Positions 21,871 through 34,070 of a stretch of 64,000 nt of DNA are shown piece after piece; the first letter of the stretch is position 1; every line of letters starts with the position of its first letter. The position numbers were made by a program, and so were the translations under genes. Origin of the DNA: Parus major. Lineage: Eukaryota; Chordata; Aves; Passeriformes; Paridae. The stretch covers positions 8,457,433-8,521,432 of the forward strand of contig NC_031783.1 of the NCBI RefSeq assembly GCF_001522545.3, read 5' to 3'. The notes beneath the pieces are model-generated. The model was not told where the DNA came from, did no database searches, and worked only from the letters and a program-made list of their open reading frames with translations.

Positions 21871-24800
21871 GGAGGCTGAGCATCCCTGCAGCTCTGTATC
21901 CCCTCACAGGCACCCTGCAGCCTGCCTGGCTCACCAGCCCTCCTGACAGCAGCTTGTGGCGCTGGGAAGGAGAGCATTTTCCTTTTCCATCTTTCACTTT
22001 ATCATCTTTCCATCTGGCCTTTTATCCTGTTCTTGTCCCTCATTACAAGGTTGCCATAAGCTCATGCTGACAGAACTTGCTGTGGGCACTGCTGACAGGG
22101 ACATGAGTAAGAACTGCAGCAAGAACTACTCAAAACATATTTTTTTTTCCTACAAGATTTTTATTAAAATATAATGTTAATCAAAGCCTTTGTTGGAACT
22201 AGTGGATCTAGTTTTTGAATTTGGAAAGAAATACTTTCTGGGGGTATTATGGCTGTAAACATTTCATGTCCCACTTCCGCAATACAACCCAAGTGTAAAG
22301 TAAAGGAAAAATAGTGCTGGGATAGGAAGGGATAATGGACTACATGTAGAAGAATTGACACTAATTATCATAACTAATTTTAAAAAGTTGCTATAACTGT
22401 ATAATTACATGATTAATATTTGCTATGATGTTATGAGAAACATTATGTAAAATATCCTTTTGTTGCAGGAAAATGACTGTTGCCCAGTTGTTCCAGTCTC
22501 CACTCCACGGTGATCAGGAGCAAACCCAGTGAGTGGGGCTGTGCTGGCCTGTGCTGGAATTGTGTTCCTCATGCTGGTGCAGGGGGTGGGATTGGTTGTG
22601 GCTCCTTTGGGAATGGCACACAGCCTGCAGTGGGTCCTGGATGGGCTGCAGCACCTGTGGGGCAGTGGAGCTCTGTGCATTCCATGGACATCCCTACTTT
22701 GGAGCAGGAACAGAGCTCCTCAGGGAGGACCTTGGGCTGACTCAGAGAATTCAGTGTAAAATTCCTATAGTTACTGCTAATGTGTTACTTAAAGCTTAGG
22801 TGGTTATTATATTTATTTTACAAATACATTATCCTATTACCCACTGTAATACTGCAACTATATAGTAATAATATGTCATTATATGCTTAGGTAAGTTTTT
22901 CTACCTTTGGTTCAAGTTTTCCTCTATGGAAAATCACTTTAAGCTCTTTCTTCACAGTCTGCCTGCTGTGTCTGCTCCTGCCTGCCCAGCATTGATCTCA
23001 GCCCTGCCTGACTCCCATCCTGGGAAGGGCAATAGCTGAAACACAGTGCAAGAAACTAATTTCCCCTTAAAATATAAAACATGTCAGTGATGTATAGCTG
23101 TTGCTGCTGTTGATGTCAGTAAATCTCTATTTAGGTTCAAATGTGTTCAACTTTTTGACTTCCCATTCAGAAAACATGGGACAGGGAATAACAATGGATG
23201 AGTAAGCACAAGTTTTGGCAGTCAGAGTTAAAGATGTCACCAGAGATTAGGCATTAGGAGCTTTTTAAAAAACTTATGTTATCTCTTTAATGCCAGAAAG
23301 TATCAGTTAATGCATTGAATTGACTGTCACACAGGGTATCAGGACCATGATTAGGCAGTTTCCCAGACTTTGGCTGTCAGCACAAAGATATGCTCTTGGC
23401 ATCTCTTCCAAAATAGTTCCCTGAGACTTTGTTTCGGGGAGAGACAGATAAAGTTTTCACTGATTAGATGAGGCAGACTTAAGAAACCAAATGGCAGGAG
23501 TGATAAAAGTGATGCATGATGTTGGAGGGGAAAAAGCTAGAGGCTGCAAGGGATAGAGACTCAGGTGGGGGTGGAGAGAGTCCAAAATGAGGATAAAGAA
23601 ATAATTGGCACTGTATGTTCATCCTTTCTTCCCATTTTGCTGTTTGCCTAACCTCTGGTTGATTGGACAGACTGACCCATCCTTATACCAAGAGGTTATT
23701 TCTGTTAGAAGTGCGGAAGAGACGCGGAATCACTGTTTGTACCTGCTGCTGGCAGTGTTCAGCTGGTGTCACTGACACTGGCTGGCCAGGCTGTAGCTGC
23801 TACTTTCCACAGGAATTTCAGCCTGCTGGGTGTTGCCTCTTGTTCCAGCTTTCCTGAGCTCTGCTGCCTGCTGTGCCTTCTCTTTACAAATCCATTGCTG
23901 GGTTGGAACCTTAGCTTTAGGGAAAACAGTCTTTAAATGAGACCCAAGGGAAAAATGCTGGGAATATTTCCTTGTTTCTGTGTTTTCTAAGAAGCAGGGT
24001 GAGCTTACCAGAGACTGATCCTGTAGCTTTGTCTTCCTGTGTGCAGGTACAGTGCTATGGGCTGTGTAGCTTTGATTTCTGAGCCTTCCAGACATGGACC
24101 AGTTTCTCTTCATCTCCTTAGAAGCATGGACAGTAAATGTTTTGTGATGTTAAGCTGCAATTGGTTCTAAATGTATAATCTTTTATTAGGAGAGGCAGAG
24201 TCCAGGAAATCCTGGACTCTTTGAAAGAAAAGCTTTCTCCCAAATTCTCTTGGCCAGGAAAACTTATCTGTCTCTCCACCTCAGCCTTCAGCAAGCAGTG
24301 GAAGGAGTTGGGTTTTGGGTTTTTTTTTAGGCTTGGTGAGGCACAGAGAAGGGTACTGTTCTTGAACATCACTCTTTAAAAGCCAGGGTGCAGTGGGGAC
24401 AGTGGTTTGTGTTGCTGCAAAGGTGCCCTGCAGTGGTCTGTGCAGAAGAGGCTTGAGTTAAATGGTTCTGAGGTCCCTGGGGACTTGCCTGAGGGTGGCA
24501 GGTTTGACAGCAGGTGGAACTGTGCCAAAAGCATGCAGGGTACAAGCTGCCTGTCCAAGTGAGACAGTGGAGGCTCCAAGGAGGGCACAAATGGCTCAGC
24601 TCCCCCACAGGGTGCTGATGTTGGTGTCTGGCAGATGCATTGGCCTCAGCAGGATGTTGCACAGCAGGTATGAAACTTCAGAGTAAAGGAAAAAAGAAAT
24701 AACAGTGGTATCAAGGCCACTGTCATAAACATACATAAGTGTTGCTCCACTTATTTCTTTTCAGATTCTGAGGTACTGAAATTAATAGTTCAGCAGCCAC

Positions 24801-27800
24801 TCTGATCCACCCAAAAACTGTTGCTGAAAACCTCTCCAATCTCATTTTATGTAAATGTTCCCCATTCTCTGGGGTTTTGCCTCTTTCCTTTTGAATAGTA
24901 TCTGTTTTCACAGCAGAAAGATGGGAAATGGGTGAGAAGACTTTGCCAAGTGTGAATGCCTGCACTAAGGGCCTGATCTGAACGAGGATGGATGCTCCAT
25001 GCCTGGCATGGGAGATGGGCTGGCTGTTTTGGGAGGATGGTACATCCCTGAGAGGCTGCACACAATTCTGCTCTCATGATTGGCATCACCCCCATCCCTT
25101 TCTAATCTGACATGGTTAGGTTTTTCATTGTCACACCGCACACCAGCTTGCTACATGTTTTTGTGTTGTACAGTCCATAGTTAGATTAGGATGAACTGCA
25201 GCATTGTCCTCTCCCCTCTGCAGAGGTGCCTGGAGGTGTTCAGCAGCTCTTACTGCTGTGTGCAGTTTGTCTCCTGGTCTTCACCTCCCTCTGCAGCCCA
25301 TGAGCTGCCCTTTAGTGTGTTGTCAGTCCTTTGTGTGTCCCAGGCTTTGGCAGTGGTGCTCTCTGCCCTCCCCTCTGCCTCTTGCTCTATTCACCTTATG
25401 CCATTAAATCACAGAAGGACAAGGGATGCAGAGTCCTTTGTGCAAGTGGCCCACAAAGCCAGGCCCCCTGAAGTGTTTACTGTGGTTTAGAAAGGGTCTA
25501 ACCTTTAGACAGCAGGTTTGAGCTTTATTAAACAGCTGGAGCTATTCTGAGAGTCGGCTCCCCCGGGCACTGGAGAGGGATGAAACCAGCCTGTGCTGCT
25601 AATTGCAGATGCTCATCCTTCACTGAGAGCCAATATCTTTTAAGGGATCAAGGCCACCCCACTGCCTTCAATATGAGCAGGGCATGGCAGGTCATTACAG
25701 CATGAAGATGCAGTTAAGCAGCAGGATTCTGCCTCCCTATTCTTGCCTGGCAAAACGTGCAGGGAGGACTTTGGCTGTTGCTAGTTAGTGTGCCTTGCTT
25801 AATTTTCATTCTAGGAAGAGTTGAGTGTGAATGCAGAGCGGGTTTGGATGCCTGGTGCTGTCATTGGGAAGTGGAGCATGCAGACCCCCCAGGCAGAGGT
25901 TCAGCTCCATGTCCTGGTGGCCCTTCTGGAACCCCAGGGAGGTGAGGAGCATATGGCTTGTGATGCTGCATCACAGAGGCCTGGGCTACATTGCAGGGAA
26001 AAAGGAGAAAACAGGGAGTGCAAAAACTGCTGGAGCATGGATGAACTCTGGGGTTTCCTTTGTATTTTCTGTGTGTGCTTTGCAATGCTGAGCCCAAGTG
26101 TTAATACAAATACAAAATAAATACATATTTACTACTAATACTGTGTTTTTTCTACCCAAAATCACCCTATTGTAGTGTAAACTCTATCATGTTGTTAATT
26201 AGGGATGGACTAGTGAACCTCTGTTATTAAAATTCTTCCTACTTCTTGCCTTTTAACAAGCATCCTTGAGCTTGTGCCAAATTTCAGTTTTAAACCTTTG
26301 AAAAATCTTTAATCTTCTCAGCCTTTTTTTTTTTTTTTTTTACTATTTAAAAACATTAAATATATATTGAACATAGATCTTGGTGCTGATTAGGATGCTT
26401 CTTAAAAGGAGATCTATTTGTCTGTACATCTTAGAGTCAGGAATGCTTAGGAGATGCTCTTTCATCAGCCTGGTACTAAGTGGGAGTAAAGTGGTGGAAT
26501 AGCAGCTGGTTTAGACAGTTTAGGGTGAATGTAGCCATGTAGGAGGTTTATAGTACATTGACATGATAATAATGTATCTGGAAAGGTCAGATGCTGAACA
26601 TGCTTTCTGTTAATGTATATTGAAAATAGAGAGCAGAGTTGGGACTTTTTGGGATGGGTGTTTGCCAGAGCCTGATCCTGACCTCAGGGGTCAGACATGC
26701 CTCAACATCTACTGAAAAACAGAACTCAATGGGGTTACCAATTACTTGCTGATTTATTGAGTCAGGTTTTGGTTTATTGCAGCTTTATAAGAGCAGAGTA
26801 ATTTCTGGTGAAATTTTTGGTGTCACCTTTGCAGTTTGGGAAATATATTACTTTTCTCCATGGAGGAGAAAGACCTGAGACTAAAGTTGTGCTTGGCCTG
26901 TGTGAATCCAACCAGCTGATGGTATCTCACATGCCCTTAAACATTAAAGTCCAATGGGTATTTAAACAAACTATATAGCCGACTCTAAAATTCAGTTCCA
27001 AACACTGTCTTTCAGCAAGTTATTTTTTAGCCAAAATGTCAAGTTTTGTTTTCTTGCATTTTCTTATGTAGACAGGTCTGCCCTTATTACTTCAGACTTG
27101 TTCTTATTTTATTCTTGGGGGTTTTGTGCCATAGCAAATCATTATTTGAGGAGTAGATTCATAGAGATAAAACCCAGGAAAGTTCCTAGATGTAACCCAG
27201 GGAAGGACCAATGCTGACCTGTGTAAAGGTATTTTTAAACCATTCATGTCTATTCTTTGTAATGTGTATGACTGAGCAGCAAGGACCTAACAAAGCTCCT
27301 GAGGCTGGAGTTAGAGAAGTTTCACTGACACTTGTAAACTCATGCTTTAAAGGGGCCCTTTATAGAAGAGTGAAAATGCATCTTCCTCCCAAGATTTGCT
27401 GGGCTTTGTTCTTCGCTCTCCGGATGTAGCATTGCATTAAGAAACAGCAGCCAGGACTGTCTGACCCACTTAAGATAAAGCTAAACTCAAGAAACTGCAT
27501 TGTCATCTCTTAAATAAGAGCTATAAAGGGGAAGCCAAAGGAGGAGTAACATCCCTGCTCTTCTCTACCTGCCTCAAAATTAATGGTACTCTGTGCTTAT
27601 CTCCAGCTCTGCCACAGGACAGTAGCTCTGCCCTCTCACAGGGATGTCAGTCAAAGGGCTTTGCTGTGATAAACAATAATTCTAATTATCTTGACAGCTG
27701 GTGGCAAATGTTAGGAGGCTCAAAACTTTCCCAGAGGAGGAGGTAAGATGAGAGCAAGCAAAGTTAATACTTTGCAGCCTCTGTTGCTGCCTTGATGACT

Positions 27801-30365
27801 GCAGAGGGGACACGGTGGGTCAGGGTGGTGGGTCTGAGGGCAAAGAAGAATCATTGTGGAGGGGGTTTGTGCTGCCCTCCCTGAGTGGGCTCTGCTGGAG
27901 CCAGCTGATTTACTGCCAACAGTGTGGCTGCAGCCACACCACCACCAAGAGGTGACTTGTCAGGTCCAGGCTCTGCTCCCTTCCTGGCCTGGGCCCGCCA
28001 GGCTCTCTCCTGTGTTTCTATTAATTCCAGCCTGAGGTAGTTAAGATCAGCTCAGGTGCTTTGCCTGTCTCCTACACCTGAACCATGCACAGCATTTCCC
28101 TGGCTGTTGGGGAGGACTCTGAGGGGGTTAACACACCATGTTCACAGCATCCCCTTGAGCATGCTGTTTAACACTGCTTATCAACACAGGTGCTCACCAA
28201 ACCCTGAGCCCCAAAATACAGCTTGTGTGACAGAACATCAGAGCAGCTTGTCTGACCCAGCTCAGATGTTTGCTCTGCTAAAGTCTGTGCTGTGAAAATG
28301 ATATGTGAATATCTACATAAACAGCCAAATTCCTCCCTAAAATGAAGTGACCCTTGGTAATGGTCAGCTGAGGAAGTTGAGAAGACACAATTAACAAGGT
28401 GACTTTAGCAGGCTTAAAAATAGGTCTGTGGGAATGCTTTTAAGGACCTGGAAGGACTTATGTCATCTTGCTGGGGGCTGTGTAGAGGAGAAAGAGGAGA
28501 AATAATAGAGGAGAAAGCTCTATGGAAAGGTAAAATGGGAAAGTAAAATGGAGGACAGTTCTTATATAGCTGTTCCTGATTGTTTTAAGTGTTTTGGGGT
28601 CAGCAAAGATCCGGGCTTCTCATTTGATTATAGCACTGAGCAGGTTGTTAATCACACAAATAAGAACCTTATGATGCTTTTAAATAAGCAATACATACCA
28701 TTTAATGTTTGTGGCTTGTAAGCACTACAAGCTTTGTTACTGTCTTTAGAGCATGGCTGTGTGGTTTATAGATTGGTGATCCATGGTGCTCTCAAATGTG
28801 CAGGAGCTGTGCTAATGAAACCTGGATGCTCCTGTGATGTCAGGCTGGACTCCTCAAATCCTTTGGGTGACTTTCAGGCTCTTCAGAATCCTGTTGGGTG
28901 TGAAGTTCAGGTTTGTATTTAAAGGTGTGTGTGGGTACTCATGTAGTTTCAAAATGAGACAAGTCAGGTTGCTTCTGAGCAGGTGCTTTTGAGGAAAAGA
29001 CCCTGTTTTTATAGACTTGACATCCAAGTGATCACAGTGGGTGTGTGCCTCATGGGTCTGTGATCCCTGGCATTCTTCCTGAGCTCTCTGAGAGGTGCTG
29101 AGTAGGAGAAATGTCACTGACTGGTGGAGAGCTGGGTCCCATGACAGTCATTTCCCAAGCCAGCTGTAGTTAGGCAGCTGTGGTGGAGGTCTAAAGAATT
29201 AGATGGGTCTCTCGTTCTCTTTCCTTCCCCCTAAAGGCCCTTTACAGCAGTTTGCAATTTATGGTGAAGCCCAGAGCCGTTCACTTCATGCCTTGTGATG
29301 ATGTCTGTTCCCCAGCACTGTGTGGAGTCAAGGCTCTGACTGCTGCCCTGGTGTAGCAGGACTTTATCAGAGGCAGCACTTTGTGCCCTATTCCTGGTCC
29401 CACAGAACCACCCAAACCTCAGTTCTTCACCTTTCTCTTGGGGTTAAACACAGCAGTAGGAAACAGATTTGCAGCCTGCAGTCCTAGTGCCAAAGTCCTT
29501 TCCCACTTTTTGGATTTTATCCTTTCATGTTTGTTATCCTTGCTTTAGCCACTTGCTGCTGCCAGTAATGTGTGCTGTCCATGCCCAGCTGTGCCAGACA
29601 GAGCATTTTATTTTCAGCAAAATGATTCTAAAACCTAGTTTGGTTTCTTCTCCATTAAATAAAATTTTCCTTGGTAAGGAGGACACAATAAATTATGATC
29701 TGGGGATAAAGAAGTCATATGAAGGAAGGCAAAAGCTTTGTTTTCCTGGTGAGTAACATCAAACAGGAGCCAGTCTGAATGTGTGAGTCACCCTGACAGA
29801 TAGCCAAAGATCTTGTGCATTGCTGGGAAACATCACTGTGGAGGGGAAAACCTGAGCATTTCACCCAGGAGCACCAGGACAAAAACTTTCAGGGAAACTG
29901 CAAACGTGACTGTTCTGCATAGCTGAGAAACAGGCAGAACTTGGGAGTTAATCTGAAGCACCCACTGGAGTATTAATCTAGCTTTGAGAATGTTTCCCCC
30001 TCTTTCTCACTTAAATCTTCTATCAAAGTGGTTCTGTCTTATTCAATTAAACCTGTAAGGAGCTTGACTGTGCATTTCATCTCCCTGGGACAGAACTGTA
30101 AATTAGGAGCATATAGCTGAATTAACTTCCTGAGCTGAAGCACAGAAGAACTTTTCATTGGAAAGAGTGGATTTGGTTCCTCTTTTTGATTCTTTTACTT
30201 TTACAAAGCAAACCCAAGTGCTGGTGTGAAACTGACTTGCAGATGAAAACTAATGAGTAAAAATACTGCCTTAATGAAGAAAATGCTACTAGCAAGTTGT
30301 GAAAAGTACTTTAACCATAATTAAGAGAATAAAATGAATACCGAACTTTAACTGTTCTAAGGTGT
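21871..30365. other. Intergenic, no gene seen
   Basis: Ordinary noncoding DNA. Frames are short and motif-free. The AT-rich stretch at 22130-22450 and the 18-base T run at 26324-26341 are the only compositional oddities. No RNA gene, intact transposon or exon pair is supported. Confidence 0.6.
26324..26341. repeat. Poly(T) tract, 18 bases
   Basis: Homopolymer run in AT-rich sequence; no element body recognised beside it. Confidence 0.9.
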
Positions 30366-30390
30366 TTTAATTAATAATTAATTTTAATAT
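30366..30390. promoter_or_regulatory. Overlapping TAATTA homeodomain-type motifs
   Basis: Two TTAATTAATAATTAATT-type overlapping TAATTA cores in about 25 bases within an AT-rich block. Such clusters are typical of homeodomain-bound enhancers, but they also arise in plain AT-rich DNA. Confidence 0.3.
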
Positions 30391-30474
30391 TGGTTATGAC
30401 ACATCATTGCATGCCCTCAAATGCCTGTGACAGGGCAGTTGGGTGAGCACTGCAGTTCTAGAAAATTCTGTGAT

Positions 30475-30545
30475 GACAGATTCATAAACATTAGGCTAGA
30501 GGGACCTTTGTGATTTGCTTGTGCTATCCTGTGTAAAAAAACAGT
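30475..30545 (-). mobile_element. Ancient CR1-like LINE 3' fragment (reverse orientation)
   Basis: The plus strand reads GATTCATAAACATTAGGCTA, then GAGGGACCTTTGTGAT, then a CTATCCTGTGTAAA segment. This follows the order of the reverse complement of old reptile/bird CR1 tails (an ATTCATAGA-like end, then GGGACC, then a GATCATCTAGT-like and CCTGTATAA-like segment). Divergence is high, so the identification is tentative. Confidence 0.4.
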
Positions 30546-32099
30546 GTGATAAAATCAGCATTTTGGCCCAGGGTGTTGTTGCATGAGGTGCAATCTGATG
30601 GGGCAGATGCTACAGCTGCCTCATAAGCCTTTTCTACTCTTTGATAAGTCTGTTTTGTACGGAAAGTGCAAGTTTTTCTCACAAGTTGCATGTGTCATGC
30701 TTTTAGAGTACTTCAGACCCCTGCAAAATATCAGCCAAGGAAGGGTCTCTGAATAATTATTATTATTATTTTTTAAATTCAGCATATACTACAGGATATT
30801 TCCAGAAATATTTGACTGCAGAATAGTGTCAGTGCCTGTGGAGGCTGGGTGACAGCAGGTCTGATCCCTGTGGTTTGCAGTGGCTGTGCTCTTCCTCAAT
30901 GCTCAGCTCCCCAGTCCTGGGCACTTATTTCTCCCAGCATTCTGTCCCATGTGGGTAAATCCTTCTCCTGGGAGTGCCTGCCTTGTGTTTCAGCTTCCTT
31001 CAGAATTGCACAGGGCTGAATGGAGACTTCCTGAGCTGCTCTGGAAGGGGTTTACAGAGGAGAGGGATGTGTTGTGTCCTTGGACCCACAGTCTGGTAAC
31101 ATCCCTCCCAAAATGTAGGCTTGGATCAGAGCAGCTGGGAGATTGTAGGAATATCCTGCTTTACCCCTCTCCCATCTGAGAAGTGCCTTGCTCAGTTTAT
31201 GTTGTGCTTTCAAATATGTCCAGCTTCAAGAGGAAACTGATGCATGTCTGGAGGTTAACAGATGGGAAATGTGAGGAAGCAGAATTCAGTGAGCGACTCC
31301 TCAGGGTTAGAGCTCTGCCTTAACAAGGCCACTCTTACCTGTGCAGGAAGGCTGGGACATGAACAGTTGTTTTCACAAGGTCATTGCCTTTGCCTGCAGG
31401 TGCTTGTGAAGCCTCCTGTTAATTGATCCAGTGGTGAACATTTTTGGAAGCATTGTTTGGAACAGCTGACTCTACTACTATGTTTGAAGCTAATCCCATA
31501 AAACCAGAAAATCTCGGGCAATTCCTTACATCTTTCTTTTCTCCAGTCCTCCAGCTTCCTTAATATTTTCACTGCTGCTGCATTCTTAGAACATTCTGTG
31601 AAGGTGTACAGCAAGCTGTAAGGAACCACTACACATTGATAAAAAGTGAGCTTTGAGTCCTCATACGTAAATATTCACCCTGGGAGGATGACTGAGTTGT
31701 TATCAGGGAGTAAACCACTACTGAATTACATGTCAAATCTAAACTACACCAAATTTTGAATTTCAAATCTCAAACACTTGCAACACAATTCTCATAAACA
31801 AGTTACAGATCAGAAATTAGTCACCGAAACCATTGTGAGTAACTTTAAATAACAAGATAGATACAGGGAGGGGTGGGGGGAGAAAAAATCTGCTCGAGAT
31901 AATTTGCAAGCTGAATAAAATAATATTAAAATTATTCATCAAGCTTATCAAGCTTGATTCTTGAGTAATGTTGTGTCATTGCTAGCAGGTGGTGGGAGAA
32001 ATGGCACAGCATACCATAATTAGTAATAGCCATGTATTTCTGATGCTACTTCATCTGTGTGGTTTACGTCCAGATGGTTTTGAAAATGGAATCAAGATA

Positions 32100-32170
32100 A
32101 AATACAGCTTCCTGGATCAGAATTTGCATTCTAGCTAATGATATAATTCAAAGCTCATTATTGTTGAAAA
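32100..32170. promoter_or_regulatory. Octamer plus homeodomain-like motif cluster
   Basis: ATTTGCAT (32122-32129), a perfect POU octamer on the minus strand, is followed within about 10-20 bases by GCTAATGATATAATT. The combination resembles POU/homeodomain neural enhancers. Function is inferred from motif content only. Confidence 0.3.
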
Positions 32171-33149
32171 AAAAAAATCCAAATTGCTAAGGGAGATTAT
32201 TAGATGTTGGGATTATTCCAACTTTATTGCTGGATTTCTTTTTTAGCTCAGTACTGCACAAGAGCACCATCACAGGTATGAGTTAAAAGGCCATTTTACA
32301 GTGTGCTTGCATACAGTTTTTTTTTCTTGGTGCAGATGCTGACCACGTAACTTAGCCAAACTTTGAGTCCTGACCCCCAGAATACTTATAATGGAGAAGT
32401 TTGGCTGACCTGTGATAGCAAGCACTGTCAGCCTTGGTTCAAAGGACACTTAAAGGGCTGTTTTCCCATGAAGGGTTGTTGGATAGCACAATATTGAACT
32501 GGATGCAGCAGGGACTTCCTCAGATGGTCCCAGCCCCCACTGAGAGCAGTAATGTTCATTCATGAATTGTGCTTGCTGGGTTACAGAGTTCTCATGTACA
32601 TGTCTGTAGCTTTTACTAATACAATTCTGTTTCAAGTTGCCTTCAGTTTCAGCAAACATCCCTTCAAGTTGCCTAAATCTTTCACCCTGGCGTAGATTTC
32701 TAAGAAATCTCCAAGTGATTTCTTCTTTCCTATGGGTAAGACCATAATTTTGCTTGCATACATCAGCAGTGCTGCTTTTCACAACTACAGTCTCATAGTG
32801 CAGAATTTTAGTCCCTCTCGTAGCTGAAGAACACAGGGTTTTCTATCATCCTAGGGTCAGACATCTATGAAGTTTAGGGTAGCTGTCTACACTCCTAAAT
32901 TGAGTAGGGAGAGGCAGCTCCAGATCCATCATATTCCAAGAGAAGTGTCTGAATTGCAGCTGCTTGTGTGATAACTATTTACCATTTATGAGGTGAGATG
33001 ATTTTCACTGTAGGTTTCCAGGTGAGCAGTGCTGGTCACTGTTTGGTATTCACAGGTAGAAGAAGTCTCTGTGCTGTGTGTCTGTAGCCCTGGAGAGTTC
33101 TCCTGCTGCCCTGAGCTCCCAGAAAACAGAGCAAGCAATGAACGTGTGC

Positions 33150-33169
33150 CCTTTTCCAAATGGAAAAGG
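33150..33169. repeat. 20-base palindrome
   Basis: Perfect nine-base arms CCTTTTCCA and TGGAAAAGG around AA. This may be a dyad binding site or chance. Confidence 0.7.
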
Positions 33170-33889
33170 TAAAGTTTGTAGACAAGAATTCAAGCCTCTG
33201 GTGAATGACTCTTTGCTGGGCAGAAAAAGAACAAAGGAAAATAACCTGTGGTGAGTGTGCCCTCGGGATGCAAGGGAGGCAGGAAGCTGCTTCCCTGGAA
33301 CAGCTGCTGTGAGGCAGAGGAGGGAGTGATGTCTGGTGCTGAGCTGGGTGAGCAAATGCCTGCTCACAGCCTGTGTTAGTGAGCAGGGGGAAAAATACCT
33401 CCTGAACCAGGCTGAACCGAGCTGCTGTGGGTTTGTTTAACCCAGCTGATGATTCTGTTTCCACAGGTTTTGATGCAAGAAATGTTGTAGCTCCTAGCAG
33501 AAGGATGAGTGGATGTGTTAAAACTAAACTAGAGTGAGACAGAGAGGCTTGAGACAGGAAACCAGGGAGAAGTAAATGAACAAATCTTCTTTCTCAGAAA
33601 GGGTGGAGGGGTTTGTGGGAAGTTCCCTTATCTCCAAAACTGAAATTTGAAAGCCACAACCCTCATCTGCTCCTAAAACATTTTCAGTACCTGTTATTTT
33701 CACTGAGCTGTCTGTCAAAAGGGGGTGTCTTTGGCAACAGATTAATACAAGTTAAAATATATATGGCACAATATCTCTGTATAATATCTGCCTTATCTTT
33801 ACATAATGAATTAACAAAGATGAGCTTGAAAGAAGTGTGATAAATTATTCAAAAACCTCCTATGCTTTTGAAATGCTAACAAGTCAAAT

Positions 33890-34070
33890 CCTTTGAGACT
33901 GCTTGATCAGATTATGGTGCATCATACAGTAAACCTAATTGGTTATATTCAGTCCTGAATTATCAGATTTACTAGTTTTGCCAAAATAACTTAAATGGTG
34001 CTGAAATAATGCCAAATTATTTTAATTAAAATAAATTCGCATTTACAAATAAGGAAGTCTACCCAAATTC
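33890..34070. promoter_or_regulatory. Candidate conserved noncoding element
   Basis: AT-rich, non-repetitive block with TGATCAGATTA, CCTAATTGG, AAATTATTTTAATTAAAAT and similar homeodomain-like words. No coding potential. Conservation cannot be tested here. Confidence 0.25.
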
